A DNA stretch of 64,000 bases from Chitinophagaceae bacterium (GTDB lineage Bacteria > Bacteroidota > Bacteroidia > Chitinophagales > Chitinophagaceae). The notes beneath the pieces were generated by a model, which ran no database searches, had not been told where the DNA came from, and saw only the letters and a list, made by a program, of their open reading frames with translations. Location: positions 576,163 through 640,162 of the forward strand of contig JANINS010000004.1 in NCBI GenBank assembly GCA_024508725.1, given 5' to 3'. Shown here piece by piece: positions 53,695 through 62,492 of the stretch. A program made the translations under genes and the position numbers. Positions within the stretch are counted from its first letter, which is position 1. Each line of letters opens with the position of its first letter.

Positions 53695-54102
53695 TTACTT
53701 CTTGATCATTCCATCTACACTCACTCTTCCGGGACCTAATAACAGCAAAACAAAGTAGGCAAACATATAAAGTAGTGCGGCCGTTCCTTCCTGTAAATTA
53801 CCATTATGTGCACCAAAGAAAGCCACACACATAGTAATGATCAATGGAATAACAGCGAGTCTTGTGAATAAACCAAGAATAACAAAGAAACTGCAGAACA
53901 CTTCCGCAAAAATTACAAGCATTAGAGATGCTTTGTCTCCCATTCCAAGAAAGTTGTAGAATTTGGCTGATAGTTCTGAAAAATGAGTGAGCTTATACAT
54001 GCCAGACTGCGTTAACATCAACAAACCAACTCCCAACCGCAATACAAGCATCGCAAAGTTGAAAGCCCCGGCAGAATATTTGATCGACAATAATCTTCTC
54101 AT
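53695..54102 (-). CDS. DoxX family membrane protein
   Basis: 135 aa with four predicted helices (about 15-35, 50-75, 78-98, 105-128) and the DoxX pattern VLRLGVGLLMLTQSGMYKLTHF...FAEVFCSFFVILGLFTRLAVIPLIITMCVAFFGAH. Role in the family is vague (redox or electron-transfer-linked membrane function). It starts 100 bp from the divergent serine hydrolase gene. Confidence 0.85.
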   Translation of the reverse strand: MRRLLSIKYSAGAFNFAMLVLRLGVGLLMLTQSGMYKLTHFSELSAKFYNFLGMGDKASLMLVIFAEVFCSFFVILGLFTRLAVIPLIITMCVAFFGAHNGNLQEGTAALLYMFAYFVLLLLGPGRVSVDGMIKK

Positions 54103-54202
54103 TCGTATAGGTTTATATCATAGAATCTGAACAAATTTAAGGTTCTGCATCCTTATTTCGCAATTTCAATAATGCAATATCTTTCCGTTCTAAATTTCTC
54201 TG

Positions 54203-55714
54203 ATGAAAAGAATAGTAGCGATCGTTGTGTTGTGGGTTACAGTTTTCACCACATCTGCACAGCAGCCTTCATTTATTAAAGACAGCCTGGAGAATTATAT
54301 TACACAAGGCATGAAAGACTGGAATATTCCCGGTCTTGCTATTGTGATCGTAAAAGATGGCAAGGTTGCTTACATAAAAGGCTTTGGTGTAAAGGATATT
54401 AATTCCAATACCCCGGTTGACGATAATACTTTATTCTTTATTGCAAGCAATACCAAACTATTTACCGGAACGGCATTGGCCAACCTCGAATACAGGGGTA
54501 AACTTTCATTGAACGATAAAATAGTAAAGTATTTTCCGGATTACAGTTTATACGAGAAAAGCACATCTGGTCTTGTAACCATTCGGGACCTGCTCTCTCA
54601 TCGTATTGGTACCAAAACCTTCCAGGGAGATTTTACTTTCTGGAATTCTTCACTCAGCAGAAGGGAGATCATGAACAGGATGCGATTACTAAAACCCGTT
54701 GCTCAATACAGGCAGGAATATGGTTATTGCAATAGCTGTTTTCTTACTGCAGGAGAAGTGATTCCTGTTGTAACCAAACAACCATGGGAGGTATATGTGT
54801 ACGACAGTATTGTTATTCCCGTAGGAATGAAGAACACACACCTGCTTACCAATAACATGGCTCAACTGCAAAATGTTGCCGCTCCTTACACGAATATTTA
54901 CACAGGTAATTTGCAAAGGGTTCCATACGATCGTTGGGATAATCTTGCACCGGCTGCAAGTATTGCCAGTAATGTAAATGATCTTTCCCGTTGGTTATTG
55001 TTTCAGCTTGATAGTGGAAGAATAGACGGCAAACAGGTACTTCCATGGAATGTATTGCAGGAAACAAGAAAGATGAATACGATCGTTGCAAACAGGGGAG
55101 CAGGGCCAACACATTTCGTTGGTTATGGTTTGGGTGTTTTTATGAAAGATTATATGGGTAAGATGGTGTACTATCATGGTGGTGGTGCTGCAGGTATGAT
55201 CAGCAATGTAACTTTCGTTCCTGAACAGAAACTGGGTATCGCCATTCTTACCAACAACGATAATCATGGCTTCCTGGGAGCACTTCAAACGCAAATACTG
55301 GATGCTTACTTTAATGTACCTTATGTGAACAGGAGTGAAGCTGCACTTCCGGCATTTAGAAAAGAAATGCAAAGGCAGTTGAATGAGATTGGAACCTGGG
55401 AAGAGAAGATTAAGATGGCTAAACCTTTAACTGATCTGAAAGCCTATGCTGGAGAATATTCTCATGAGTTGTACGGCAAACTAGTGATCACTGTAAAAGA
55501 GAATAAACTCTATCTAAAGTTCTTTTCTCACAATGATCTTACTGCTACACTGGAATACATGGACAACGGAGAATGGTTGCTGAAATATGATAATGTGGAG
55601 TACGGAATCTTCTCTACCAAGTTCAATCTAAGCAATGGAAAGCCTGTTTCTGTGATCATCAAGGCCAATCCTTTTGTGGAAGAAGACCCTTATACGTTTA
55701 TAAAGAAGAAGTGA
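54203..55714 (+). CDS. Serine beta-lactamase-like hydrolase (class C/PBP fold), secreted
   Basis: 503 aa with signal peptide (1-19, TTSAQ). Beta-lactamase-like domain (about 25-380): nucleophile motif S82-N-T-K85, Y175-C-N177 in place of the class C Y-x-N, and a YHGGGAAG segment at the KTG-like position (about 325). The C-terminal part (about 410-503) is an extra beta domain seen in many Bacteroidota esterase/peptidase relatives (DUF3471-like). Likely an esterase or D-amino-acid peptidase; true beta-lactam resistance is not implied. It abuts the convergent gene at 55715 with no gap. Confidence 0.9.
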   Translation: MKRIVAIVVLWVTVFTTSAQQPSFIKDSLENYITQGMKDWNIPGLAIVIVKDGKVAYIKGFGVKDINSNTPVDDNTLFFIASNTKLFTGTALANLEYRGKLSLNDKIVKYFPDYSLYEKSTSGLVTIRDLLSHRIGTKTFQGDFTFWNSSLSRREIMNRMRLLKPVAQYRQEYGYCNSCFLTAGEVIPVVTKQPWEVYVYDSIVIPVGMKNTHLLTNNMAQLQNVAAPYTNIYTGNLQRVPYDRWDNLAPAASIASNVNDLSRWLLFQLDSGRIDGKQVLPWNVLQETRKMNTIVANRGAGPTHFVGYGLGVFMKDYMGKMVYYHGGGAAGMISNVTFVPEQKLGIAILTNNDNHGFLGALQTQILDAYFNVPYVNRSEAALPAFRKEMQRQLNEIGTWEEKIKMAKPLTDLKAYAGEYSHELYGKLVITVKENKLYLKFFSHNDLTATLEYMDNGEWLLKYDNVEYGIFSTKFNLSNGKPVSVIIKANPFVEEDPYTFIKKK

Positions 55715-56377
55715 TCACTTCACCAGGTTTTTATAGTATTTCCAATGTCGTGCAAGATGAAACAAAGTGATCACCGACATGGCGACACCAAAATCTACAT
55801 GCACCAGGTAAATACTTTTAATGAAAGGTATTTGCAAGTGGTAGATCAGCTTCACGGTCAACAGCAATCCAAGTAATGCCGTTATAACAAAAGTGATCAA
55901 CAAAAGCGTATTCCATATTTTAAAGAAAGATGCTTTTTTGATCTTTTGTTGGTTGCTCAACCATTGAAGCAAAATGTAGAGACCTGTCAGTGGCAAAGCA
56001 ATGCTGAAAAAATGATACGGAACTGTATTGTGCTTTTTCTTCTGTGGCACAGATGATGGAATTGCCTGAGCTTGTTCTTGTTTAACGGGTATTACCGAAA
56101 TGCTATCAGGCTTTGGAGTGTTAAGTTGAATTGCTTTCTTCTCTTCAGGTAATGTGCTTTTTTGTTTGTTATCTGAAACCCTCTTCTGTTTGACGGGATT
56201 TGATATTATCTCTTTTTGCAAAAGACTGCTGTCTATAATTGAATTATCGCAGATCAGATCATTATTGTCGTCTGTGAATTTGCCACATTCGCCGGTACAG
56301 TTAACAATGCTATCCTCACATTGAGCATCAGCCAATTGAAAGCATATCATACCAAGTAAAATCAAAAAGTAACGCAT
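55715..56377 (-). CDS. Membrane protein with N-terminal Cys/EF-hand-like segment and C-terminal His-containing helices
   Basis: 220 aa. Signal (1-17), then a Cys-rich segment CEDSIVNCTGECGKFTDDNNDLICD whose D-D-N-N-D-L spacing resembles a calcium-binding loop, then a Lys/Gln/Pro-rich linker (about 50-115). Three or so C-terminal membrane helices follow (about 120-210), with the motif LVHVDFGVAMSVITLFHLARHWKYY. The histidines in the last helices suggest a haem b- or metal-binding membrane protein, as in DUF4405-like families. The assignment is tentative. Convergent with the serine hydrolase gene. Confidence 0.7.
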   Translation of the reverse strand: MRYFLILLGMICFQLADAQCEDSIVNCTGECGKFTDDNNDLICDNSIIDSSLLQKEIISNPVKQKRVSDNKQKSTLPEEKKAIQLNTPKPDSISVIPVKQEQAQAIPSSVPQKKKHNTVPYHFFSIALPLTGLYILLQWLSNQQKIKKASFFKIWNTLLLITFVITALLGLLLTVKLIYHLQIPFIKSIYLVHVDFGVAMSVITLFHLARHWKYYKNLVK

Positions 56378-56510
56378 GCGAAGATCAATAGAACAAAGTT
56401 CTTTTTGCTTTTAGCAATAACCCGTGACAATTGTCACAATAAAGCCTGTGTTTTAACGAAAAGACAAGTTGTAAAGCAGTGAAAGCACCACACGCTAATC
56501 TTTGTTTAAT

Positions 56511-56518
56511 TAGATTTG
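56511..56518 (+). promoter_or_regulatory. -7 promoter element (TAGATTTG) of sdaA
   Basis: Exact TAnnTTTG match ending 6 bases before the ATG at 56525. An AATCTTTG at 56497-56504 is a second candidate. Confidence 0.5.
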
Positions 56519-56524
56519 CAGGCT

Positions 56525-57952
56525 ATGCCACATGAAGCGATCTCGGTATTTGATATGTTCAAGATCGGTGTAGGACCGTCGAGTTCTCACACACTCGGTC
56601 CCTGGAGAGCAGCTTTGCGTTGCCTCGATACCATACGTTCCAAAGCTTCACTCAATGATGTGGCTTCTGTAACGATTCTTTTGTATGGATCACTTGCGAA
56701 AACCGGTAAAGGGCATGGAACAGATATCGCAGTTATCCTCGGTTTGTGTGGTGAAGATCCTGTTACCATAGATGTGAATTCCATCACGCCAAAGATCAAC
56801 GGCATCAATACTACCCAACGAATAAACCTCGGAGGTGAAGTGATGATCCCTTTCGAACCAGGTGTAAATCTTCAATTTCTTTTCAACGAAACATTACCTT
56901 TTCACCCCAACGGACTTTCTTTTTTGATCGCTTTAAAAAATGGTGAGAGCTGGAGTGAAACTTTTTATTCCGTTGGAGGCGGTTTTGTAGTGAAGGAAGG
57001 AGAGGAGAAAAGTAAAGCAGATGATGTGCAGCTTCCTTTTCCCATCAACACAGGAGATGATCTCTTGCATTGGTGTATGAAGACCGGCATGAGCATTAAT
57101 GAAGTGGTGATGGAAAATGAATCTGCCTGGAGAACAGAAGCAGAAACTCGAAAAGGTGTGTTGCGTATCTGGGAAACGATGAGAGATTGCATCTATCGTG
57201 GTTGTCATACCAATGGAGAACTTCCTGGTGGACTCAATGTTCGCAGAAGAGCTTTCGACCTCAATAAAAAATTACTCAAAGGCAGAACGTATACTGATTA
57301 CAATACCTGGCAGCAAGCCATCAAAGCAGGAGGTGAAAATTTCCAGTACATACTTGATTGGGTTAGCTGCTTTGCCCTTGCTGTGAATGAAGAGAATGCA
57401 TCTTTCGGTCGTGTGGTTACCGCACCAACCAATGGTGCAGCAGGTGTGATCCCTGCTGTGTTGCAATACTTCATCACGTTCATGGATGGTGAAGATGAAG
57501 ACAAGATCGTCCGCTTTTTACTTACGGCTTCAGAGATCGGAAGCATCTTTAAAAAAGGCGCTACTATTTCTGCTGCGATGGGAGGATGCCAGGCAGAAAT
57601 TGGTGTGAGCAGTGCCATGGCTGCTGCTGCATTAACTGAAAGTATGGGTGGCTCTCAACGACAGGCAATGATGGCTGCTGAGATCGCAATGGAACATCAT
57701 CTTGGAATGACATGCGACCCTATTGGTGGTTTGGTTCAGGTGCCATGCATCGAAAGAAATACAATGGGAGCTATTAAAGCTATTACCGCTTCACAACTTG
57801 CATTGCAGAGCACACCTGATTATGCAAAAGTGTCGCTCGATAAAGTGATCAAGACCATGTGGGATACCGCTCTCGACATGAACAGCAAATACAAAGAAAC
57901 CGCTGATGGAGGGTTGGCGGTACATATTCCGTTGAGTTTGAGTGAGTGTTAG
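56525..57952 (+). CDS. sdaA: L-serine ammonia-lyase (iron-sulfur type)
   Basis: 475 aa, beta and alpha domains fused. Deaminates L-serine to pyruvate. Start motif [25 protein letters not shown], then [15 protein letters not shown]. The 4Fe-4S cysteines C355 (GGCQAE), C397 (TCDPIGG) and C408 (VPCIERN) have the same 42/11 spacing as those of E. coli SdaA (C343/C385/C396). Start at the ATG at 56525; the TTG at 56516 overlaps the promoter. The gene is followed by a 15-bp tandem repeat and the second 21-bp array. Confidence 0.96.
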   Translation: MPHEAISVFDMFKIGVGPSSSHTLGPWRAALRCLDTIRSKASLNDVASVTILLYGSLAKTGKGHGTDIAVILGLCGEDPVTIDVNSITPKINGINTTQRINLGGEVMIPFEPGVNLQFLFNETLPFHPNGLSFLIALKNGESWSETFYSVGGGFVVKEGEEKSKADDVQLPFPINTGDDLLHWCMKTGMSINEVVMENESAWRTEAETRKGVLRIWETMRDCIYRGCHTNGELPGGLNVRRRAFDLNKKLLKGRTYTDYNTWQQAIKAGGENFQYILDWVSCFALAVNEENASFGRVVTAPTNGAAGVIPAVLQYFITFMDGEDEDKIVRFLLTASEIGSIFKKGATISAAMGGCQAEIGVSSAMAAAALTESMGGSQRQAMMAAEIAMEHHLGMTCDPIGGLVQVPCIERNTMGAIKAITASQLALQSTPDYAKVSLDKVIKTMWDTALDMNSKYKETADGGLAVHIPLSLSEC

Positions 57953-57960
57953 TTTTAACC

Positions 57961-58000
57961 ATAGTCCATCGTCCGATAGTCCATCGTCCGATAGTCCATT
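57961..58000 (+). repeat. Tandem repeat, 15-bp unit ATAGTCCATCGTCCG, 2.7 copies
   Basis: Two exact copies (57961-57975 and 57976-57990) plus ATAGTCCATT. Confidence 0.9.
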
Positions 58001-58034
58001 AGTTTTTTGTACTTAGCTGCAGTGCTGCGATTAA

Positions 58035-58061
58035 GCTTTACTTGCGTCGCACTCTTGTACT
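58035..58061 (+). repeat. Dispersed palindromic element, left-half copy
   Basis: GCTTTAC followed by TTGCGTCGCACTCTTGTAC. The preceding 30 bases (ACTTAGCTG-AGTGCT) are also shared with the copy at 62353. Confidence 0.85.
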
Positions 58062-58101
58062 AAAGAACCTTTATTCAGCAAATTCTTCTCTTATAATGTG
58101 A

Positions 58102-58313
58102 GCTGAACTGGCTTTAGTATGCTTTGAACTGACTCTAGTTAGTTGAGAACTGCCTTTAACTTGCTCTGAGCTGCCTTTAGTTAGCTTTGAACTGCCTTTA
58201 GCTAGCTCTGAAACTACCTCTAATTAGCTCAGAACTGCCTTTAGTTAGTTTTTAACTGCCTTTAGTTAGCTTTCAACTGCCTTTAGTTCGTTCTCAACTA
58301 CCTGCAATCCGTT
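58102..58313 (+). repeat. Tandem array, ten 21-bp units, non-coding
   Basis: The core C of AACTGCC falls at 58108, 58129, 58150, 58171, 58192, 58214, 58235, 58256, 58277 and 58298: spacing 21 throughout, except one step of 22. Consensus (split to keep it short): GAACTGCCTTTAG then TTAGCTTT. Occupies half of the 407-bp gap between convergent sdaA and the TraB gene; the rest holds the 15-bp repeat, a dispersed element and a terminator. Confidence 0.88.
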
Positions 58314-58333
58314 GATAGGTAGGTGTATTAAAA

Positions 58334-58356
58334 AAAGCCGGCTTTTACCGGCTTTC
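58334..58356. terminator. Bidirectional terminator
   Basis: Perfect 8-bp stem AAAGCCGG/CCGGCTTT, 6-nt loop, flanked by A6 on the left; 4 bp past the stop of the TraB-type gene. Confidence 0.85.
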
Positions 58357-58359
58357 TAT

Positions 58360-61300
58360 TTAATCATATCGGGCTTCTTTCACCCTGTCAGACAGTACAC
58401 TTTCGAAGAGATCGCTGTCTTTATCCTGGTAAAAATTCCGGGAGCTGGAACGTTTGGCATATTTCATCTCTTTAATGATCTTTTGAACCTGTGTGGCAAG
58501 AGATGCATCATCTACATAATCCTCATCGGTCATTTGTGTGAACATGCGGTTGTAATTCTTATACTTCGCATTTATTTCTTTTTCATCAAAAGGTTGCATA
58601 CCCGATACAGCGATCTTCCAGGTATCATCATCTTTAGATTGTTTATACTTATAGAAATACAGCCATCCCTTCTGGTCTTTATAACTAACCGAATCTTTTC
58701 TTAAGAAGATAAGTGAGTCTGGTTTTTTATAGCTGTTCCTGATGAGCATACTCTTTGCAAAATCTTCCTGCTTCTTGTATTTAGCAGGGAATTTCTCCAG
58801 CAATTTCGCTCTGTCAAGATCATTGTACAAACGTAGCCTGTAGTTGTCCTGTGCTGCAACTGCTTCTATCAGGCTGTCGTGAACATTCTTCTTATTTCGC
58901 AGCATGAGTAATACAACATCCATTCGTAATTGTTTGTCTCTTGTTGTAAGCAACTTGCTGAAGAATGACTGTACTTCAGGATTATCCCAGAATGGCATCA
59001 GTAACACACCGTAATCTACCAGTTTACTATTGCCATTGTCTTCGTTGTTGTCATAATAATCATAACTATCGTCCTTATCATCTTTTGATGCTTTCTCAAT
59101 CGCTTTCTTATCTTCTGTTGCAAATTGTTTTTTCAAACGTTGTTTTGCTTCAAGTGAAAACCGATTGTAGAACTGCTTGTATTGATCTGCTTTCAGGTAT
59201 CCACTGTCCACTGCAGTCACGAGTAGATTCATGATTGTTGGACTGTAGTCTTCCAATATCATCAGGTCAACCAGTTCGGGAAGAATTCCTGTTGTAAGTT
59301 GAAGTGTATCATACAAAGGTCCCCATTTGCCTGAACGATAACCGTTGTACTCGTAGCTGCCACTGTAAGTACTTTCATAATCATCTTCACTGTCGAAAGA
59401 ATAATCTTCGTCGTAAGAACGAGTATAAGTATAACTGTAATCGCTTCCGCTATTCACCAATGCAGGAGGGTCATTCAGCACCAGTTTCTTAAAGATCTCG
59501 AATGAATATTTGGTTCTCATCGAAACAAGTGCATCCAGAATATCATTTTGAAAGTCTGATGTGTCTTTTACCTGTGTGTAAAGATCTTTCAGGTAATCGG
59601 CTGTCGCAGAATCTTTGAGCGAACCAAGGATATCTATCCATTTTCTTTTTCTTTCCAGGTATTTTTTCGAATCCCAATTGAGTTGCGCTATTGCTTTTCT
59701 GATGTTGGGCAGATCGGTAGAGTCGAACATGCCAAAGGCTACTTTGTTCCTTGCTTTTTTGGCAACAACTGTATCGGTACTGAAATAATCTGAAAAGAAT
59801 TTATCTGTTTTTTTAGTGAAAGGATTGCGGAACTTAAGTGTATCTACTGGCTGGAAAGATTCCATGAAATTAGAAACGAAGGTGCTCGGCTTAGATATCG
59901 TGTCACCAATATGAACGATGTAAAACGATACACCCTGTTTGTAGAACACCTTTGTAAGATAAGTTCTGCTACTACCGGTATCTCTTAATTCATATTCCTT
60001 AACCATCCAGTCTGTAGATAATTTATACTCTCTTGTTCTATGAAATATGTAATCTGAATCATGATCATTTCCATAGAAGAAATACTTCATAAACTTAACT
60101 GAGTCTTTCGCATAGCTGAATTCAGAAATAGAATAACGACCAACATAAATATGTTCACCGGTTGTATCATTACCAATAACTACACTCTTGAACTGATCCT
60201 GGTAATCAAAGTCTGTATCCTCATCTTCTTCTTTCATGTAGGTGTACATATCAGCAAGATCCTCTTCTTTATCTTCATCTTTTTTAGGATACCATAACGG
60301 ACTTTTTACTTTGAAACCGATCGAAGAGTCTCCACGATCTTCAACTGCCGGATATTCGTATGGTGTGATCTTGAAAGTTTCAAAGAACGGTTGCAGGCTT
60401 TCCTGCTTTTGTGCTCTTGTTGCAAGAACATAATAATTGTTTCCTTGTAGTAGGAATCTTGCCTTCACTTTGGATCCGTCTTTATGGTCGTACTCGGCTT
60501 GTAAAGCAGGATAGCTGTTCCATGTAGTGAACTCTTTCTTGTTTCTTTTACTGATGAAACTAGAGTTGCCAAAGCTTTCCTCGGCAAGGCTCAAATCAAA
60601 GGTGTCTTCTTCTATATAATCATAGTGATGCAATGCTGTTTTAAATAAGAGGTAAGAATTTCCGTTAGCATCTGTAGCTGTCCATTCCTGGCGGTTCTTT
60701 GAGTTTCTTTCAGTAGCCACATAAGAAGGTACTACCGGAAATTGTACAGAGAATCCACCATAAGGAGGTTTGTAACTTATCGCCTGTGGTGCACCCTGGT
60801 TTTTGAATTTGATCGACGATAGAAAGGTCTCAGCTTCATCTCCCTGTGTGATGTAATCTCCTACACCTGATGCTTTCAATATCACGATCTCATCTGGCAG
60901 TACATAAATATGGTAGTGCTGTGCATCACCTTTTCTTGTTTTATTAATGATCTCGTAGCCTGTTACACCTTGCTGGCTGAGTTTCTTTTTGGTGATGATC
61001 TTACCGGGAATATTCTCATAGAGTAAGCTGTCGATCTTTTTCATTACCGTCTCAGGTCTCTGGCCAAGGATGGATGCGTTTGTTCTGAGTCGTGTAACCA
61101 GGTAATAACTTCCATTAGGCATATCAGCAACCTGTTGCATATCCACTCCATTAAAAACTGGATAACGGAAAAGTTTTTTACCCGGTATCTTAATGCTGAA
61201 GGCACTGTCTTCCATCCATTGTTCTTTAAAACTCACCGGCACACGTATCTTTTCCAGCTTGTCTTTTTCTTCGCTGTTGCGTTCACCCATCATAATCGGA

Positions 61301-62232
61301 CGAACCTTATAACCTTTCTGGCGAAGCAGTTCTACCACACCTCTTTTTCCTGGAAGATGTGCTGCACCCACACCAACAAACAATGAATGTTTTTTCAGGA
61401 TGGTATCAATTGAATTTGCCTGGATATCATTTCGCTTGTACATGAAGTTCTCCTGGAACTCTTCCGAAACAATGTTTGCCATTTCGATAGAATCGATCAG
61501 GTCCAGATCTCCGTTGCGATATGCCTCTTCACTTTTTTTATAACCGAGAATGTTATCTCCGTAGTTGTATGTTTTTTTCTTCTTGTAACGTTCTTTCATC
61601 AAAGCCCGGTAAGCTTTCTTCACCAGCTTCTCCGATTCTTTAAAATCTTCTACACCAGTAACGATCTTACCCAAACGTTTACCGCTTTGGTAGATGTACA
61701 TGTCGAGGTAAGTTTCCTCTTCAAAATCTTCCATAGAAGGATCAGTTCGGTACATCATACCATTCACCATCCTTGCTTCGAGTGGGAGAGATGCTTTCAA
61801 TCTTTCTTCATAACCTTTAACGGAGAAAGTATTCAGCGTTAAACGGTCACTCGGACGTTGAGAATACATGCCATAACGAGAGTAATTGTAATTATAATTA
61901 TACCCATTCGACATTTTAGAATATTCTTCCTGCCAAACATCAGGGTCTTGTTCCAGGGCAACAACATCTACAGATCGTAGAGCGATATAAAACGAGTCAC
62001 CAAGATTAAACGCCAGCTTATTGCTGATGTGCATCGTTCCAAAAAGGTAAGAAGGCTTCTTAAGACCATTTCCCGTAATCTCCCAAAGTAAACTGGGATA
62101 TTTCTTTTCCTTGTTTGGTTTGGTAGAAGCGTTTACTGTTGGTTTAGGTTTGCTTTTTTGAGCGGGTTTTCGTGTTTGGGCATAGGTAGCGATCGAAAAA
62201 AACACGAGAAGCAGGAGCGAAAGCTTTTTCAT
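58360..62232 (-). CDS. Giant secreted TraB/GumN-domain protein
   Basis: 1290 aa with signal peptide (1-19, ATYAQ). TraB/GumN domain at about 40-310: SLLWEITGNGLKKPSYLFGTMHISNKLAF near the start and KKHSLFVGVGAAHLPGKRGVVELLRQKGYKV at the end, carrying the family GTMH and GxxHL(P)G motifs; a metal-dependent peptidase-like activity has been proposed for this family. The remaining 980 residues are unusual. Beta-rich repeats come first (about 330-790), then a HEAT-like helical region (about 830-1150) interrupted by a Tyr/Asp/Ser-rich stretch (about 1000-1030). The usual family length is near 300. The start is the ATG at 62232. Function unknown. Confidence 0.8.
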   Translation of the reverse strand: MKKLSLLLLVFFSIATYAQTRKPAQKSKPKPTVNASTKPNKEKKYPSLLWEITGNGLKKPSYLFGTMHISNKLAFNLGDSFYIALRSVDVVALEQDPDVWQEEYSKMSNGYNYNYNYSRYGMYSQRPSDRLTLNTFSVKGYEERLKASLPLEARMVNGMMYRTDPSMEDFEEETYLDMYIYQSGKRLGKIVTGVEDFKESEKLVKKAYRALMKERYKKKKTYNYGDNILGYKKSEEAYRNGDLDLIDSIEMANIVSEEFQENFMYKRNDIQANSIDTILKKHSLFVGVGAAHLPGKRGVVELLRQKGYKVRPIMMGERNSEEKDKLEKIRVPVSFKEQWMEDSAFSIKIPGKKLFRYPVFNGVDMQQVADMPNGSYYLVTRLRTNASILGQRPETVMKKIDSLLYENIPGKIITKKKLSQQGVTGYEIINKTRKGDAQHYHIYVLPDEIVILKASGVGDYITQGDEAETFLSSIKFKNQGAPQAISYKPPYGGFSVQFPVVPSYVATERNSKNRQEWTATDANGNSYLLFKTALHHYDYIEEDTFDLSLAEESFGNSSFISKRNKKEFTTWNSYPALQAEYDHKDGSKVKARFLLQGNNYYVLATRAQKQESLQPFFETFKITPYEYPAVEDRGDSSIGFKVKSPLWYPKKDEDKEEDLADMYTYMKEEDEDTDFDYQDQFKSVVIGNDTTGEHIYVGRYSISEFSYAKDSVKFMKYFFYGNDHDSDYIFHRTREYKLSTDWMVKEYELRDTGSSRTYLTKVFYKQGVSFYIVHIGDTISKPSTFVSNFMESFQPVDTLKFRNPFTKKTDKFFSDYFSTDTVVAKKARNKVAFGMFDSTDLPNIRKAIAQLNWDSKKYLERKRKWIDILGSLKDSATADYLKDLYTQVKDTSDFQNDILDALVSMRTKYSFEIFKKLVLNDPPALVNSGSDYSYTYTRSYDEDYSFDSEDDYESTYSGSYEYNGYRSGKWGPLYDTLQLTTGILPELVDLMILEDYSPTIMNLLVTAVDSGYLKADQYKQFYNRFSLEAKQRLKKQFATEDKKAIEKASKDDKDDSYDYYDNNEDNGNSKLVDYGVLLMPFWDNPEVQSFFSKLLTTRDKQLRMDVVLLMLRNKKNVHDSLIEAVAAQDNYRLRLYNDLDRAKLLEKFPAKYKKQEDFAKSMLIRNSYKKPDSLIFLRKDSVSYKDQKGWLYFYKYKQSKDDDTWKIAVSGMQPFDEKEINAKYKNYNRMFTQMTDEDYVDDASLATQVQKIIKEMKYAKRSSSRNFYQDKDSDLFESVLSDRVKEARYD

Positions 62233-62352
62233 GTGTCTTGGCATTATATAATTGCCATTGAAGATGAAAAAAACTCGTCAATCCATAAAATAATTTACAG
62301 CCTATAACGCATGATTAACTTTTGCGTTATATAGCCATTTGAAGTATTGGGA

Positions 62353-62459
62353 ACTTAGCTGAAGTGCTACTATGAAACTTTACTTGCGTCGCACACTTGT
62401 ACAGATGTATCAATGTTCAGCAAAGAACAGGAACCTGAAGAGTGCGACGCAACGTAAGA
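62353..62459. repeat. Dispersed palindromic element, most complete copy (inverted pair)
   Basis: Left arm ACTTGCGTCGCACACTTGTA (62382-62401) and right arm AGAGTGCGACGCAACGTAAG (62440-62459) are inverted relative to each other across about 40 bp. The preceding ACTTAGCTG-AGTGCT is shared with the copy at 58011. It can fold into a hairpin; intergenic. Confidence 0.8.
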
Positions 62460-62492
62460 TGAATAATGTACCGGAAGGTGACTTCCAAAAAA

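Noticed and set aside
54203-55714. Beta-lactam resistance gene
   Set aside because: The fold and SxxK motif are shared by esterases and peptidases. The C-terminal extra domain and lack of a clear KTG motif point away from a true class C beta-lactamase.
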